NCBI GenBank assembly: GCA_022641835.1
Contig: CP048717.1
Span: 1,364,001-1,428,000, forward strand
Origin: Petasospora fabianii
Taxonomy: Eukaryota > Ascomycota > Saccharomycetes > Phaffomycetales > Wickerhamomycetaceae
DNA: 64,000 nucleotides
Direction: 5' to 3'
The translations under genes were made by a program, and so were the position numbers. Of this stretch, positions 1-11,585 are shown piece after piece (position 1 is the first letter of the stretch; every line of letters begins with the position of its first letter). Below the pieces are notes generated by a model. It did not search any database. It was not told the origin of the DNA and saw nothing but the letters and a program-made list of their open reading frames with translations.

Positions 1-399
1 AGTGACCTCAACTTGATAAGTGACTCAATATCTACAATGTTCCCAAACATTATCAATCTTGAACTACATACCACGATACCTCAACCATTACGTGGATTGA
101 AACACTATAAGATTGAGTCATTGGAAGTAACGTCCTCTTCTAAGGGACCATTAGAGATCATTGAGTTTGAACTACCTAGACTCAAATCATTTATCGCTAG
201 TGTTGTTGATGAGCCTTATAAACCTTTGAGACCATCAAGGAATCAAAGTCCAAGTGTTGTATGTTTAGGATCGAACAAGATTGAAAAGTTTCAAGTTAAT
301 GGGTTTAACCCAATAACTGGAGAAGAGTTTGATGAGAGTACACGAAGAGTCAAGCGTGTACGTCGTGCTGAATTGGTCACGATTGGACCATCGAGGTGA
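1..399 (+). CDS. C-terminal part of an unknown leucine-rich protein (5' end outside window)
   Basis: The frame is open from base 1 to a TGA at 397-399, so the true start lies upstream of the window and only about 132 C-terminal residues are visible. The segment has spaced leucine/isoleucine patterns (for example around LELHTTIPQPLRGLKHYKI), loosely resembling the leucine-rich repeats of yeast F-box proteins, and ends in a basic patch (RRVKRVRRAEL). No domain is diagnostic. It converges with HAP5 across a 160-base gap. It could be an F-box/LRR protein, but that is a guess; what is clear is the open frame and the neighbourhood. Confidence 0.55.
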   Translation, partial: SDLNLISDSISTMFPNIINLELHTTIPQPLRGLKHYKIESLEVTSSSKGPLEIIEFELPRLKSFIASVVDEPYKPLRPSRNQSPSVVCLGSNKIEKFQVNGFNPITGEEFDESTRRVKRVRRAELVTIGPSR

Positions 400-559
400 T
401 CAATCTACATATATACAGCAAGTCATGAGACATCAAATAGAAGTAATACAAGAAGAGACAGAGAAATAGACAGAGAAATAGAGAGGAAAACAGACTTAAT
501 TAGACAGGCAAAAGACGTAACACATAGGCAAAAGGGTTGAAGGTGGTACATTAGGTACA

Positions 560-1447
560 TTAGTACCTGTTTTCATACGGCATGTCGGCATAACCAGGGT
601 ATTCAGTAGGATCATATCCTCGTTGTGGGGGGTTATTTGTCACTTGTTGAGCTGAGTTTGGGCCTGGTACAGAGTTAGAGGCAGAAGGAGGTTGTTGTTG
701 TGTTGGCTGTTGTGTTGACTGTTGAGTCGACTGAGGAACTTGCTGGGCAGCTCGCTGAGCAGCTGATGGTTGTGTTGCTATAGACGAAGAAGATGAAGAT
801 GATGGAGGTTGTGGTTGTCCACTTGATGTGAACCCCATCGAGTTCTGTCTCTCTGAAGTTGAATGTCTCTTGGGTCTATCATCATCACGAGGCACAATAT
901 CAATGAGGAAGTCAAACATATCAGACTTCTGTAAGGCAGCAGCTATATCACTACGTTGGAGTGTTCTGCGTTTGTTCTCCTCAGCATGGATCCAAGCACG
1001 CATTGTAAGCTCTGTGATGAAGATATCACAACCTTTAGCAAAGAGAATTGGAGCTTCTGCTGAGATCATCCGCACTTCTTCATCTGTCTTCATCACTTTC
1101 TTAATACGTGCAAGCGGAAGTTGATGGTTCTTGAAATCATGATCTTCATGTTCAATAGCATTAATAGTCTCTTGCCAATAAGCCATCATCATGTTACGAT
1201 AATGACCCATGAGTCCAGCACCAACGTTGGCAAACACAGAGTCACCCATCATATCATCACCTTGTTCGACATCGTGCTCGACCTGAACCTGTGGATCATT
1301 CTGTTGTTGTCCTTGTTCTTGTTGCTGTTGCTGCTGCTGTTGTTCCCTTTGCTGTTGTTGTTGTTCCTGTTGTTGTTGGTCTTCGGGGAGTTGGTTATGA
1401 AGCATCATCTGCTCCTCGTTAAGGTAAGTCTCGTATTGATCCTCCAT
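560..1447 (-). CDS. HAP5: CCAAT-binding factor subunit Hap5 (NF-YC)
   Basis: Histone-fold subunit of the Hap2/3/4/5 (NF-Y) CCAAT-binding activator, which in yeasts controls respiratory genes. The protein has 295 residues. A glutamine-rich stretch covers about 24-50. The fungal Hap4-recruitment segment lies just before the fold at about 90-110 ([16 protein letters not shown]), and the histone fold covers about 111-187 ([16 protein letters not shown] ... [13 protein letters not shown]). The tail is Ser/Gln/Pro-rich. The start ATG at 1445-1447 is followed by a plausible N-terminus. The gene is transcribed divergently from SNX3, the same arrangement as in S. cerevisiae. It is slightly longer than the S. 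cerevisiae protein because of the low-complexity ends. The recruitment segment implies a Hap4-type partner in this yeast. Confidence 0.96.
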   Translation of the reverse strand: MEDQYETYLNEEQMMLHNQLPEDQQQQEQQQQQREQQQQQQQQEQGQQQNDPQVQVEHDVEQGDDMMGDSVFANVGAGLMGHYRNMMMAYWQETINAIEHEDHDFKNHQLPLARIKKVMKTDEEVRMISAEAPILFAKGCDIFITELTMRAWIHAEENKRRTLQRSDIAAALQKSDMFDFLIDIVPRDDDRPKRHSTSERQNSMGFTSSGQPQPPSSSSSSSIATQPSAAQRAAQQVPQSTQQSTQQPTQQQPPSASNSVPGPNSAQQVTNNPPQRGYDPTEYPGYADMPYENRY

Positions 1448-1684
1448 TTTCGCTTGTTTTTTCGAGCAATAAAGAAGTCTGTAACTATTCTAGAGTATCC
1501 AAGTTACCTCTAAGAATGTAAGAGTACAAGATAAGAGTTATGAAGGTGTAAATCCAAGGAGAATGCTGTTTTATGTTGTTTGTTCCTGCGTTTGTCGACG
1601 ACGTTTTGTTTCGCGGGTGTTTCGAAATGACTATTAATGAATGACCTTACTCACTTATATACTACTCTCTATAGACCAAACAAC

Positions 1685-2218
1685 ATGGCTCATAGATTTA
1701 GATCATTTGATACAGAGGCACAGGAGGCCTTGAGTCCAGCTACATCACATCAACATCAGCATCAGTCGCAACAGTCGTCAAAGGACGCTTCGGCAAAGAA
1801 GACTTTTAAAGAACAGACATTTGATGAACTCTATGGAGAACCAGAGAACTTCTTAGAGATTGAAGTGGTTAACCCAAGGACTCATGATTATGGAAGAAAC
1901 ATGTATACAGACTATGAGATTGTTTGCAGGACCAATATCCCTGCTTTTCGTCTAAAACAGAGTTCTGTGAGAAGACGTTATTCAGACTTTGAATCCTTCC
2001 GGTCACTGCTCGAGGCAGAGAGTTCACGTGTTGTTATCCCTCAATTACCTGGTAAAGTGTTTACAAACAGATTCAGTGATGAGGTGATTGAACAGAGAAG
2101 AGCAGGTTTAGAGAAGTTTTTACAGACGGTGGCTGGCCACCCTCTATTGCAAACGGGTAGTAAAGTACTTGTTAGTTTCATCCAGGATGATCTCTGGGAC
2201 AAGAGAAGTTATTATTGA
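1685..2218 (+). CDS. SNX3: Sorting nexin Snx3/Grd19 (PX domain)
   Basis: PI3P-binding sorting nexin that retrieves membrane proteins from endosomes to the late Golgi with retromer. Counting from the ATG at 1685 the protein has 177 residues: a Gln/His-rich N-terminus, then a single PX domain at about 55-170 with the PI3P-contact motif RRYSDF (97-102), a LPGK turn (121-124) and [10 protein letters not shown] (137-146). There is no BAR domain, as expected for the short Snx3 class. An in-frame ATG at 1637 would add 16 residues. The downstream ATG is preferred because the extension looks like 5' leader and the MAHRFRSF start resembles the family. The gene is head-to-head with HAP5. Confidence 0.93.
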   Translation: MAHRFRSFDTEAQEALSPATSHQHQHQSQQSSKDASAKKTFKEQTFDELYGEPENFLEIEVVNPRTHDYGRNMYTDYEIVCRTNIPAFRLKQSSVRRRYSDFESFRSLLEAESSRVVIPQLPGKVFTNRFSDEVIEQRRAGLEKFLQTVAGHPLLQTGSKVLVSFIQDDLWDKRSYY

Positions 2219-2391
2219 GTCCTTTACCTTCCTTTCCACTCCATTACATTCATATATTGTCATTTAAACGAGCTTACGATCAATCTGTCTATGTAGAGAT
2301 TAGCTATGACATCGCCTACATCATAACATGCAATATCATACCATTGAGCCAAACGAAACCAAACAACAGAACTATAAGAGTAATAAACCCA

Positions 2392-3615
2392 TCAATAAAG
2401 AGTTATAGAGTTGATACAATCATCAACCACATCCCAAATAACACCATCACAAGCATAAACAGTTGATTTCCCCCACTTAATCTCATTACCATCGCCTTCA
2501 CCAATACCATCCTGTTCCAATAACTCAATAGAACTTGAAAGCATTTCATTTCTATTCAACACAACAGCTGTTATTTTCCCTTCAAATAACTCTTGGATTC
2601 CAGACTTGGAGAATCTCATCTCATTTGGTTTAACATGGATCCGAGAGCTCGCTAAAGACAGCTTACCCTTGGTGTATTCCCAATAACACTTTGCATATTT
2701 ACCAAACATAACAGATGTGGGTAAGTTATTATGAATGATAACTTTTGAAAGGACAGCTCCAGTTCTTTCAGTCGTGTATAACAGGTCAAATCCAAATCTG
2801 AAATAGTTATGGAAGACTGATGCCGAATTTGACCCCAATGATTTGGAACTTGAGCTATGTATTAACGTTCTTGAATCATTCTTAGTGAAAACTTCATCTG
2901 GTGGGCCCAAATCTGCCAAGATATCCTGTTGCATGCTTTCCTTAAGCACTAATTTCAACTCTTTCAATGATGGGTGCTTAAAGAGCTTCACCAATACTTT
3001 GCCATCACCATAACTGATAAGTTTATCCACTTCAATGTCCCCCGAACACAATCTTTCAATGTCATCGAGCCTAGCTCCTAAACTTAGACTATCTTTATTA
3101 GCCCCCGGTAACCATTTATCATACCGATGCACAGCAATGCTAGTTGCCCTTGGATTCATCTCAAGCAACCACTCAAGCAATTCCTTATCATCCTTCTTTG
3201 ACTCTAACTGACTAAGCCATTCCCTTTTCATCTCAAACCTGAAAGATACACCAGGATATGATAATACATATGCTCCATCATGGAAACTTCCAGGATAAGT
3301 TGGACCAATGTAATGATCATATAGCGTTCTCAACCCTTTATCACGGATTGGTTTCCCCTTATAGGAAACCTCCAATTTCCCCAAATCCAATAGTTCAATC
3401 TTAATCAATAGTTGACGTGAGGGATCAAATGTCATTCTGATACCATATTTCTTAATTGTCAAAGTTATTGGGTCAATTAACACGTCAGGAGGTGGCGAGT
3501 AAGAAACTTGTAGATGAAGATGTGAAAGCTGATGAAGCATTGTGTAAAGACTCGTACCGAGTTTGATCTCTGAGAGACCAATAGCAGGGTCAAGTTCAAA
3601 CTTTGGAAGTGACAT
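2392..3615 (-). CDS. PHAF1 / UPF0183 family protein
   Basis: This 407-residue protein follows the human PHAF1 (C16orf70, UPF0183) pattern along its length. It has an early IxLGxxL block (about 14-25), then YGIRMTFDPSRQLLIKIE, then an LDLGKLEVSYKG strand. An xGPTYPGSFHDGAYVLSYPGVSF block corresponds to the family's FGATHPGVY...FRGLSF. Further along are LGPPDEV, NYFRFGFDLLY with KVIIHNNLP, and the C-terminus SITLY matching SVTLYG. The family is described as phagosome/autophagosome-associated in animals; the role in yeast is not known to me. As far as I recall S. cerevisiae has no clear member. It faces SNX3 tail-to-tail and MEX67 head-to-head. The assignment is by eye, but several separate blocks agree. 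Confidence 0.85.
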   Translation of the reverse strand: MSLPKFELDPAIGLSEIKLGTSLYTMLHQLSHLHLQVSYSPPPDVLIDPITLTIKKYGIRMTFDPSRQLLIKIELLDLGKLEVSYKGKPIRDKGLRTLYDHYIGPTYPGSFHDGAYVLSYPGVSFRFEMKREWLSQLESKKDDKELLEWLLEMNPRATSIAVHRYDKWLPGANKDSLSLGARLDDIERLCSGDIEVDKLISYGDGKVLVKLFKHPSLKELKLVLKESMQQDILADLGPPDEVFTKNDSRTLIHSSSSKSLGSNSASVFHNYFRFGFDLLYTTERTGAVLSKVIIHNNLPTSVMFGKYAKCYWEYTKGKLSLASSRIHVKPNEMRFSKSGIQELFEGKITAVVLNRNEMLSSSIELLEQDGIGEGDGNEIKWGKSTVYACDGVIWDVVDDCINSITLY

Positions 3616-3982
3616 TCTTCTTGTCTCAGATTAAGATCAGTTGTCTTATTGTTTACTTAAACAGTCGCTTCCCCACTAAAACAATACAATGAGATAAAGA
3701 ATGTGTTACATGTGGTGTACGGGTGTATAAAGATAAAGACTAGACTTCCGTATGCGGTAATCATAATTTAAATTATATGTATATGTTGTTTGTCTACTTT
3801 ATTGACCCGTTTCAAAATGACAGCCGAGGAAAAAAAAAAAAAAAAAACCGAAGACCCATCGAAGGCTTCAAGAAACGTCAACACTTTAGTCTCAAGATTA
3901 CAACATATACCGTGAAGCGGTTAAGCCCCTGACATAACGTCACACTTCCACTTGACTCACATTACATCACCATCTTTTCACA
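3616..3982. other. Divergent promoter region between PHAF1-like gene and MEX67
   Basis: A 367-base AT-rich intergenic stretch with a run of 18 A at 3830-3847, which probably acts as a nucleosome-excluding poly(dA:dT) tract for MEX67. There is an AT-rich patch at 3767-3785. No ORF or RNA gene was seen. Confidence 0.6.
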
Positions 3983-5761
3983 ATGAGTTATAGGGGCCGC
4001 AATCGCCGTGGCGGCTATAATAATGGAGGGATGCAATACGACTCGAATCCAAGCAATGGTGGAGCACTTCAAGGTCATCAATTAACGCAGGCGGCTAATC
4101 AACATCAACAAGCCAATGCCATTGTGATAGAAGTTCGTGATTGGCAAGGAGGTTCTAAAGAGGATTGTGTTGCCTTCCTATCTCGTAAGTCACGTGTTGC
4201 GCTTCAAAATTCTACCATTGAAGGTGATGTACTCGTTGGAACTGTTCGTTCTCAATCAGATGCTGAATCACTTGTTAAATGGAGTGGTGCTCGGTTTGCT
4301 GGTCGTTCACTTAAGATCACATCAAGATCATCACCGGGGACTTCCAATACCATTGAGATGCTTAAAGGTTTCCTTCAACGTCGCTATAATCCACAGATCA
4401 AGATGTTGGATCTCTCAAGTATAGCTCAGGACCCTCAACTTCAACAACAAGGTATCATAACAAACGTCTCAACACAGAGTAAGATGTTTGCTGCATTGAT
4501 GAAGATTGCCTCTCAACTTAATCTCCAGGTTGAAAGTGTCAACTTGAGTGATAACAATCTCGATGACTTGACAGGTGTATCTCCCCTAGCACAGACTTTC
4601 CCCAAGCTTTTAAACTTGGCATTGCAAAATAATCGAATCTCCAAATTAAGAGCATTAGAGACATGGAAAAACAAGTTCCGGTGCTTGCGTGAACTTGTTA
4701 TGGGTGGTAATCCAATCACAATGGATCCACAATATAAGAATGAAGTTGCCAAGACGTTCCCACGTCTCGTTGTCTTGGATGGTATCGTGATCCGTGATGA
4801 GAATAAATTGAAGGCAATTTATGAACTTCCTGTGCAACACAAGCAGTTCTTCTTTGAAGATGCTGAAATTCAACAGGTTTCAACTCAATTTGTCGCTAAT
4901 TTCTTACAATGTTGGGATAATGATCGTACACAACTTTTACCACTCTATACACCAGATTCTCAATTCTCACTCTCTATGGATTCATCTGTTCCAAATGATG
5001 CATCTGCATCAGATGTATCATTTGGTTTTTACATCCCAGTCTCGAGAAACTTGTCACGTGTCTCATCTGAACGTTCTCGTAAAGAGAGACTTGGTCATGG
5101 TCCAGAACAAATTGCTAAACTTTTCCAACAATTGCCAAAGACAAAGCATAAACTTGATACTGACCCTTCTGCATACTCTATGGAGGCATGGAGATATCCA
5201 CAAGTGAATGGAATTACCATCTCATTACATGGTGAATTCCAAGAAACTGGTACTCCACAACTCGATACTACAAACAATAATAATCGTGGTCATAGACGTA
5301 ATAACCTTGCCGGTTCTGCTTCTTCCAAGTTAACACCAAAATCATTTGATAGAGTCTTTGTTATCATTCCAACTCCTAATGGAATCATTATTGCCTCAGA
5401 TCTTCTCATTGTGAGACCAATCGCCTCACATTCGGCATGGGATGAAACTCCAACAACAGCAGCAGCACCTGTAACAACTACAAACGCATCTCCACCTGCA
5501 TCTGCTTCACCAGCACCACAATTACAATCACAACCATCTGCTCCTGGTGTGTTGTCACCACATACACCACAGATTCCATTCCCAGATACATTGACACCAA
5601 TTCAAAAGGAGATTGCCACTAAGATCATGATGGAGACAAAATTGAACATGCAATTTACACTTTTACTCGCTGAACAAGCTGGTTGGAACTTTGAGAACGC
5701 AATTGGTGGATTCCAACAATCGCATCAACAAGGTCAAATTCCTCCAGAGGCATTCCAGTGA
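3983..5761 (+). CDS. MEX67: mRNA export receptor Mex67 (NXF1/TAP)
   Basis: General mRNA export receptor that works with Mtr2 at the nuclear pore. The 592 residues show the family layout: an Arg/Gly-rich N-terminus, an RNA-binding (RRM-like) domain at about 45-120, leucine-rich repeats at about 170-272 (VESVNLSDNNLDDL, LLNLALQNNRI, LRELVMGGNPI), an NTF2-like domain at about 289-480 that would bind Mtr2, an Ala/Pro-rich linker at about 482-530, and a C-terminal UBA-like TAP-C domain with the FG-binding helix region AEQAGWNFENAIGGF. The ATG at 3983 is the only sensible start. In S. cerevisiae MEX67 is next to DAP1; here DAP1 lies about 12 kb away. Confidence 0.97.
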   Translation: MSYRGRNRRGGYNNGGMQYDSNPSNGGALQGHQLTQAANQHQQANAIVIEVRDWQGGSKEDCVAFLSRKSRVALQNSTIEGDVLVGTVRSQSDAESLVKWSGARFAGRSLKITSRSSPGTSNTIEMLKGFLQRRYNPQIKMLDLSSIAQDPQLQQQGIITNVSTQSKMFAALMKIASQLNLQVESVNLSDNNLDDLTGVSPLAQTFPKLLNLALQNNRISKLRALETWKNKFRCLRELVMGGNPITMDPQYKNEVAKTFPRLVVLDGIVIRDENKLKAIYELPVQHKQFFFEDAEIQQVSTQFVANFLQCWDNDRTQLLPLYTPDSQFSLSMDSSVPNDASASDVSFGFYIPVSRNLSRVSSERSRKERLGHGPEQIAKLFQQLPKTKHKLDTDPSAYSMEAWRYPQVNGITISLHGEFQETGTPQLDTTNNNNRGHRRNNLAGSASSKLTPKSFDRVFVIIPTPNGIIIASDLLIVRPIASHSAWDETPTTAAAPVTTTNASPPASASPAPQLQSQPSAPGVLSPHTPQIPFPDTLTPIQKEIATKIMMETKLNMQFTLLLAEQAGWNFENAIGGFQQSHQQGQIPPEAFQ

Positions 5762-5878
5762 CGGTATCCATACACTTGTGTATAGCTTTAAAGTAAATAA
5801 GATGGTAAGAAACTATCAACATTCATTAAACAGCGAACACTCTATGTACAGGAACTGAATTAACACATACCAAAGTTA

Positions 5879-6787
5879 TCACTTGTTACCAAAGACCTTG
5901 TCGAAAGCTGGAATCAAAGATTGGGCCAAGGCAAAGGAGAAAACAAGCTTTGGACCAGTAGTCAAGAGCTTTGGTGTCAAACCTTTAAAGAAAGATGTAA
6001 TACCTTCATTTTTCAACATATTCTTCATGATAGTAAGACCTGATTCTGGATTTTCAAAGTTTCTGTTTTGGATTCTAGTCTTAATAACGTCTAATGGTGC
6101 AGAAACGATCAAAGAAGCAGATGCACCAACGATTGAAGAGACAAAATTTTGACCCCATGTAGCCTGAGAGTAATCCTGGAGACCCAAGATGTATTCCTTA
6201 GCAAAAGCATTACCACCAAACAAGGCAAATGAACCTGGTGCGTTTCTAGCCATGGTCCATCCCCAACCTCTATACAATCCCAAGCCTTCATCTTGTATGA
6301 TCTTAAGGAAACCACGACCTCTAAAAGATTCTGGGTTTGTCTGTCTCTTGATCTTCAAAACATCCAATGGGAGAAGCACAACCTCACCAATACCAATGAG
6401 AGAACCTGCAGTAGCAGATAGAAGTGCCTTACCGGTCTTAGCACCAAAGGCATTGTCATAAGTGTCCTTAAAGTTCTTTGTTAGGAACTCATTAGCGAAT
6501 GGTTGACCACCATATTTGTAAACTCTTTGAAGAATCTTGTAAACGGCAGCGTAACCGAGACCTGGGAACAAAGTGAAGAGTCTCTTACCGAGAGCCTCAG
6601 AGGCATGTTCTCTAAAGATGACAGAATTGAGTTGAGAGAGATTTGTGACTCTGGTGTTGTTTGACATGAGTCTCTTAGAGACGGTGTCAACTGGGTGGAA
6701 GACACCAATCTCACAAATACCAGCAGATGCTGAGCCAAGGACTCTGGCAATACCGGATTGCTTCTTGTCAGTATGAGAATGGGACAT
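5879..6787 (-). CDS. GGC1: Mitochondrial GTP/GDP carrier Ggc1
   Basis: Inner-membrane carrier exchanging GTP for GDP, with effects on mitochondrial iron homeostasis. The 302 residues form three repeats of the mitochondrial carrier family, each with a Px[D]xx[K] signature: HPVDTVSKRL (31-40), LPLDVLKIKRQ (139-149) and APLDVIKTRIQ (230-240). The N-terminus HTDKKQSGIARVLGSASAG and the FPGLGYAAVYK segment match Ggc1/Yhm1 rather than other carriers. The start codon is at 6785-6787 and is preceded by a GA-rich leader. It is convergent with MEX67. Confidence 0.96.
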   Translation of the reverse strand: MSHSHTDKKQSGIARVLGSASAGICEIGVFHPVDTVSKRLMSNNTRVTNLSQLNSVIFREHASEALGKRLFTLFPGLGYAAVYKILQRVYKYGGQPFANEFLTKNFKDTYDNAFGAKTGKALLSATAGSLIGIGEVVLLPLDVLKIKRQTNPESFRGRGFLKIIQDEGLGLYRGWGWTMARNAPGSFALFGGNAFAKEYILGLQDYSQATWGQNFVSSIVGASASLIVSAPLDVIKTRIQNRNFENPESGLTIMKNMLKNEGITSFFKGLTPKLLTTGPKLVFSFALAQSLIPAFDKVFGNK

Positions 6788-8177
<1,390 letters not shown>

Positions 8178-8326
8178 ACTGACTCAAGTCATATGATCAT
8201 CCAGGGGATGTCTACATAACTTGAGCATACAATAAAAAGCTTATATATTGTCAAATCTATCAAATGATCACTAGAAGTAAGTCTACAGATTATCAATGAT
8301 CTATGACTTGTATAAATGCGAGTAAG

Positions 8327-10042
8327 TCATATTGTCATCCAGAATCTCTTATTCTCCAATACAATTTCAGCAGAGAAGGTCAATTCTGGGAACACAGTAG
8401 CAACTTCTTTAAATAAAGAATCTGCAAATGTGTTTATAAAGAACAATTGACCTTTAGCCAATGAAGGGTTCTCCCTTAGTGCCTCTTCGACAGAAGCTGG
8501 GAAGAAAGGACCATCACGACGATCAGCAACATCTTCAATATCGGTACCCTTAGTCATGTTATCAGTTAACATGGCAATCTCATTAAACTCTCTTGATAAG
8601 ACAATCCCCCATTTGGTAGATATCAATAAAGGTCTTGCCACATTAGAGATATCTGCACATTTGATGATTAATGATAAGATGATCCCCGTATGCTTTGGAC
8701 TATGTTTCACTTTAAGTCTCTTTTCTTCACTTTTCAAAACTTCAGAGATCTCTTCAACTTTAGAGATGTATTCAAAATGATTTGCCATATCTGTAGCAAT
8801 GATACTTTCAACTTGCATTGCACGTGTGTTTAAGGGACAATCTGGACCTTTTGCAGTATGTTCATTTGTAAGGAATTGTGGCCAATGAACACCAAGAATA
8901 TCTTGGAAGATAGTTGAATGATAGTTCTCTAAGACGGATTGATTTGAGTAGATACGTGCCACTGGTGATTTCTGTTGAATTAAGAATAGATTTGTAAGAC
9001 CTGGATGACCAACATCATGACCAATAGATGAAACAAGTAGTGCTAATGTCTGAATAGGATCCAACAAGGACGTATCCTTATTGAACTCGATAGTCTGTGT
9101 ATGATGCTTTGCAGATTCAAAATGTGTCTTTGGATGGATGTTAAACTCCTTTGTAAACTGTGCAAATTGTGGTAGGGCACCTAAACGGATCAAGAAGTAG
9201 AAAGTTGCCTGTAAGACATCAACTGCATGTCTGAAATTATGGAATGAGTTCCCACCTCTATATGAGTCTCTTAGTGAGAATAAGAAGCTCAAGATGTCAT
9301 TTGTATCAAGCTTTAGACATTCACCATTGGGTTCAAGGATTGAGAAGGCATGTTGAAAGATAAGAAGGGCACAGAATGTCAATTCATCACATGTTAGTTC
9401 ATGAGCAATGAACCCCCAATTACCGATACAATGTTTATAGAAATCATGTTCTTTCGGTAGATTCAATAATGAAAAGAAGTCAACTTCTGAATTGATAAGT
9501 TCCAAATAACGTCTCATTTGTGAATGAAGTTCATAATCACTATGAAGAATCGTTGAGAGACAGTTTGTCATGGAATGAAGACATGGACATTTCTTAACAG
9601 CTTCGTTATTAAGTCCTACCCATGTCTTCATCCTCACAATTCTGTTCTTTAGAGTCTCATGATATGATTCAATGTCTGAATTGATACGTGAAAGACTCAG
9701 ATCACTTAGTTTATAAGTTAAGATGACAAGATGTTTATAGTGTTCTTTCAACAGTTGTTCCACTTCAACATATGACAACTTGTTCAAAGGTGTTTGCTTA
9801 GCTGATGGATTGAAAGATGCAACTTTTGTCGGAGAGGTCATCCCTTGGTCATTGATAATGACAACAGTTGGATAGTTTAAATCAAGTTCTGAAGCTCCAG
9901 TTACTGAAACGAATGATAGGAGATCACAAAGATTGCGGAATGTATGAACTGATGAACGTTCAAGTGAGATGTCCAAGAGACGTGAGTTCTCTTGTAGAAC
10001 ATTGTCCGTTGATGAGATGTCGTAATAAAGTACCTGTGACAT
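8327..10042 (-). CDS. PDE2: High-affinity cAMP phosphodiesterase Pde2
   Basis: Hydrolyses 3',5'-cAMP and so damps Ras/PKA signalling. From the ATG at 10040-10042 the protein is about 571 residues. The class I phosphodiesterase HD-type catalytic domain occupies the C-terminal half, with FHNFRHAVDVLQATF (about 265-280), the metal-binding SIGHDVGHPG (about 338-347), ATDMANHFEY, IIKCADISNVARP and the terminal GQLFFINTFADSLF block. The frame remains open upstream to 10192, but that extension begins with GTG and lies in a CA-repeat, so it is taken as 5' leader. In S. cerevisiae PDE2 sits two genes from HAP5, so this whole end of the window is conserved territory. Confidence 0.94.
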   Translation of the reverse strand: MSQVLYYDISSTDNVLQENSRLLDISLERSSVHTFRNLCDLLSFVSVTGASELDLNYPTVVIINDQGMTSPTKVASFNPSAKQTPLNKLSYVEVEQLLKEHYKHLVILTYKLSDLSLSRINSDIESYHETLKNRIVRMKTWVGLNNEAVKKCPCLHSMTNCLSTILHSDYELHSQMRRYLELINSEVDFFSLLNLPKEHDFYKHCIGNWGFIAHELTCDELTFCALLIFQHAFSILEPNGECLKLDTNDILSFLFSLRDSYRGGNSFHNFRHAVDVLQATFYFLIRLGALPQFAQFTKEFNIHPKTHFESAKHHTQTIEFNKDTSLLDPIQTLALLVSSIGHDVGHPGLTNLFLIQQKSPVARIYSNQSVLENYHSTIFQDILGVHWPQFLTNEHTAKGPDCPLNTRAMQVESIIATDMANHFEYISKVEEISEVLKSEEKRLKVKHSPKHTGIILSLIIKCADISNVARPLLISTKWGIVLSREFNEIAMLTDNMTKGTDIEDVADRRDGPFFPASVEEALRENPSLAKGQLFFINTFADSLFKEVATVFPELTFSAEIVLENKRFWMTI

Positions 10043-10810
10043 ATCTCTGTGTGTTATGGTCAACTGATGAAGTAGTAGAGATAAACCAATGAATAGATAG
10101 TACCTATTGATCTGAACAGGATAAAAAGATGGAAAGAAAGCTTCCAGATGCAGAGACAAGCAACTGAAAAGAACACAAGCACACACACACACACAAACAG
10201 ATCAAAGAACTCTTTTCAAGTGGATATGATAACTTTATCAGACTCTTTAATCAAATGAAATCATTTCATCTTTAACAAGAAGAAGAAACGAAACTGGTGC
10301 CAACGGTTTTGGGTTTTAAACGCGAATATTTCCTATTTTGGAAAACACAAACCTATCTCTAAAGATTTATATATAAATGTATTTACTCAACTATTTGATT
10401 ATATAGATTATATATATTATATATATTATATATTCTATGTTAGTATGTTTGAGGTGTATGTTGGATAATTTCATTCATTGGGTTTTTATTTTGTTTTCGT
10501 TTATCCTGGTTTATAGATCTCTTCATAATGTGACTCGGTTCAGTGACTCTCAGTGACTCTGGTCATCTCTCTCACTGGAGTTATACTGACAATTGATTAT
10601 TGTACTATAATACTCTATTAACTCATTAGAGTCTAAATGAACTAATGAACTAAACATATACTACTAAGATAAATGACATGACTTTAATCTATAATTGAAG
10701 ATCTATAGAGAATACCCTATACAGCCACTACGTGGTACTACATGGCTATACAAGACATAACCAAAAAAACAAGTTAAACTAATCAATTTGATTGGTTCTA
10801 AAGTTCAATA
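10043..10810. other. PDE2 upstream region
   Basis: 768 bases with no convincing ORF. Seen here are a CA microsatellite (about 10178-10194) in the PDE2 leader, an AT-rich block (10370-10435), three closely spaced TGACTC sites (10531-10559) and an A7 run (10763-10769), which on the minus strand is a T7 run downstream of the tRNA and may terminate Pol III. Confidence 0.6.
10531..10559. promoter_or_regulatory. Cluster of three TGACTC (Gcn4/Bas1-type) sites
   Basis: TGACTC occurs at 10531-10536, 10544-10549 and 10554-10559, the last two as a tandem CAGTGACTCT pair. TGACTC is the core of Gcn4 and Bas1 sites in yeasts. The nearest gene starts are PDE2 (about 500 bases away) and the tRNA, so the target is unclear. 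Confidence 0.45.
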
Positions 10811-10881
10811 TGCGCGAGCCCGGAGTCGAACCGGGGGCTCAAAGATGGCAACTTTGAATTTTACCGCTAAACCACTCGCGC
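10811..10881 (-). tRNA. tRNA-Gly (anticodon GCC)
   Basis: The reverse complement folds as a 71-nt tRNA: acceptor arms GCGCGAG/CTCGCGC, an A-box-like TGGTTTAGCGG in the D arm, an anticodon stem around loop TTGCCAT giving anticodon GCC (plus-strand GGC at 10847-10849), and a T arm with the B-box GGTTCGACTCC. It is nearly identical to the S. cerevisiae tRNA-Gly(GCC). It has no intron. A T7 run about 40 nt downstream on the minus strand is a candidate terminator. Confidence 0.97.
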
Positions 10882-11585
10882 TGTTGTTTGTTCCATTGAT
10901 TAGAATATATAAGAGAGAGTTGAGCTCTATGGGAGACATAATGTGTTTGTTGGTAGGGCCACTACTATGATTTTCCTTTAGGGCTTCTCTTAAGTAGTGT
11001 TTAGTATATTGTGGAGGTTTATTATGTGTAGTTAGTATGAGTTTGGTACTATGTAGTGTTATGATGTAGATATAACATTGATGCTATGGTTGTATCATGT
11101 CTTGTGGTTTGAGGTCTATGTAATGTCCATGTAATGTCCGGTATAGGTCTCCTTAATCAGTGTACCAACACAAATAAACTAGTCAAACAGAAGGTCAGCA
11201 TGTGATAGATTTGTATACTTGAGCAACTCATTGACACACAATCATCAATGAGTGTAATCCTGTGCCCAAGGGTTACCTGTGACCAGTGACCAGTGACCAG
11301 TGACTCCTTCAATGACACTAATATGACTCATTTAACAAATAGATCATTCATACAAATACTAAGACTCGTAATAAAGTCTTTATATATAACTAACATTCTG
11401 CTAATCAGATACTTCTTCAACTACATTGTGGCCCTGGTTAGTAATTACTACATCTACATCAGAATAGCGGCTTTGCCGGGATTGCGCCTCTTTCTCGGAC
11501 GACAGAAAAAAGATACAAATCGTTATCTTCAACTTAACCATAACCATAACCATTATCCGTATCGATATCAGTATTACCAACCACT
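10882..11585. other. Intergenic region between tRNA-Gly and NPT1
   Basis: 704 bases without a believable gene. It contains a doubled ATGTAATGTCC at about 11116-11138 and three tandem GTGACCA units (11279-11299). An AT-rich promoter-like stretch precedes NPT1. A weak open frame at 11293-11589 is not supported. Confidence 0.55.

Noticed and set aside
10043-10192. 50-residue N-terminal extension of PDE2
   Set aside because: It begins with GTG and runs through a CA microsatellite; the first ATG is at 10042.
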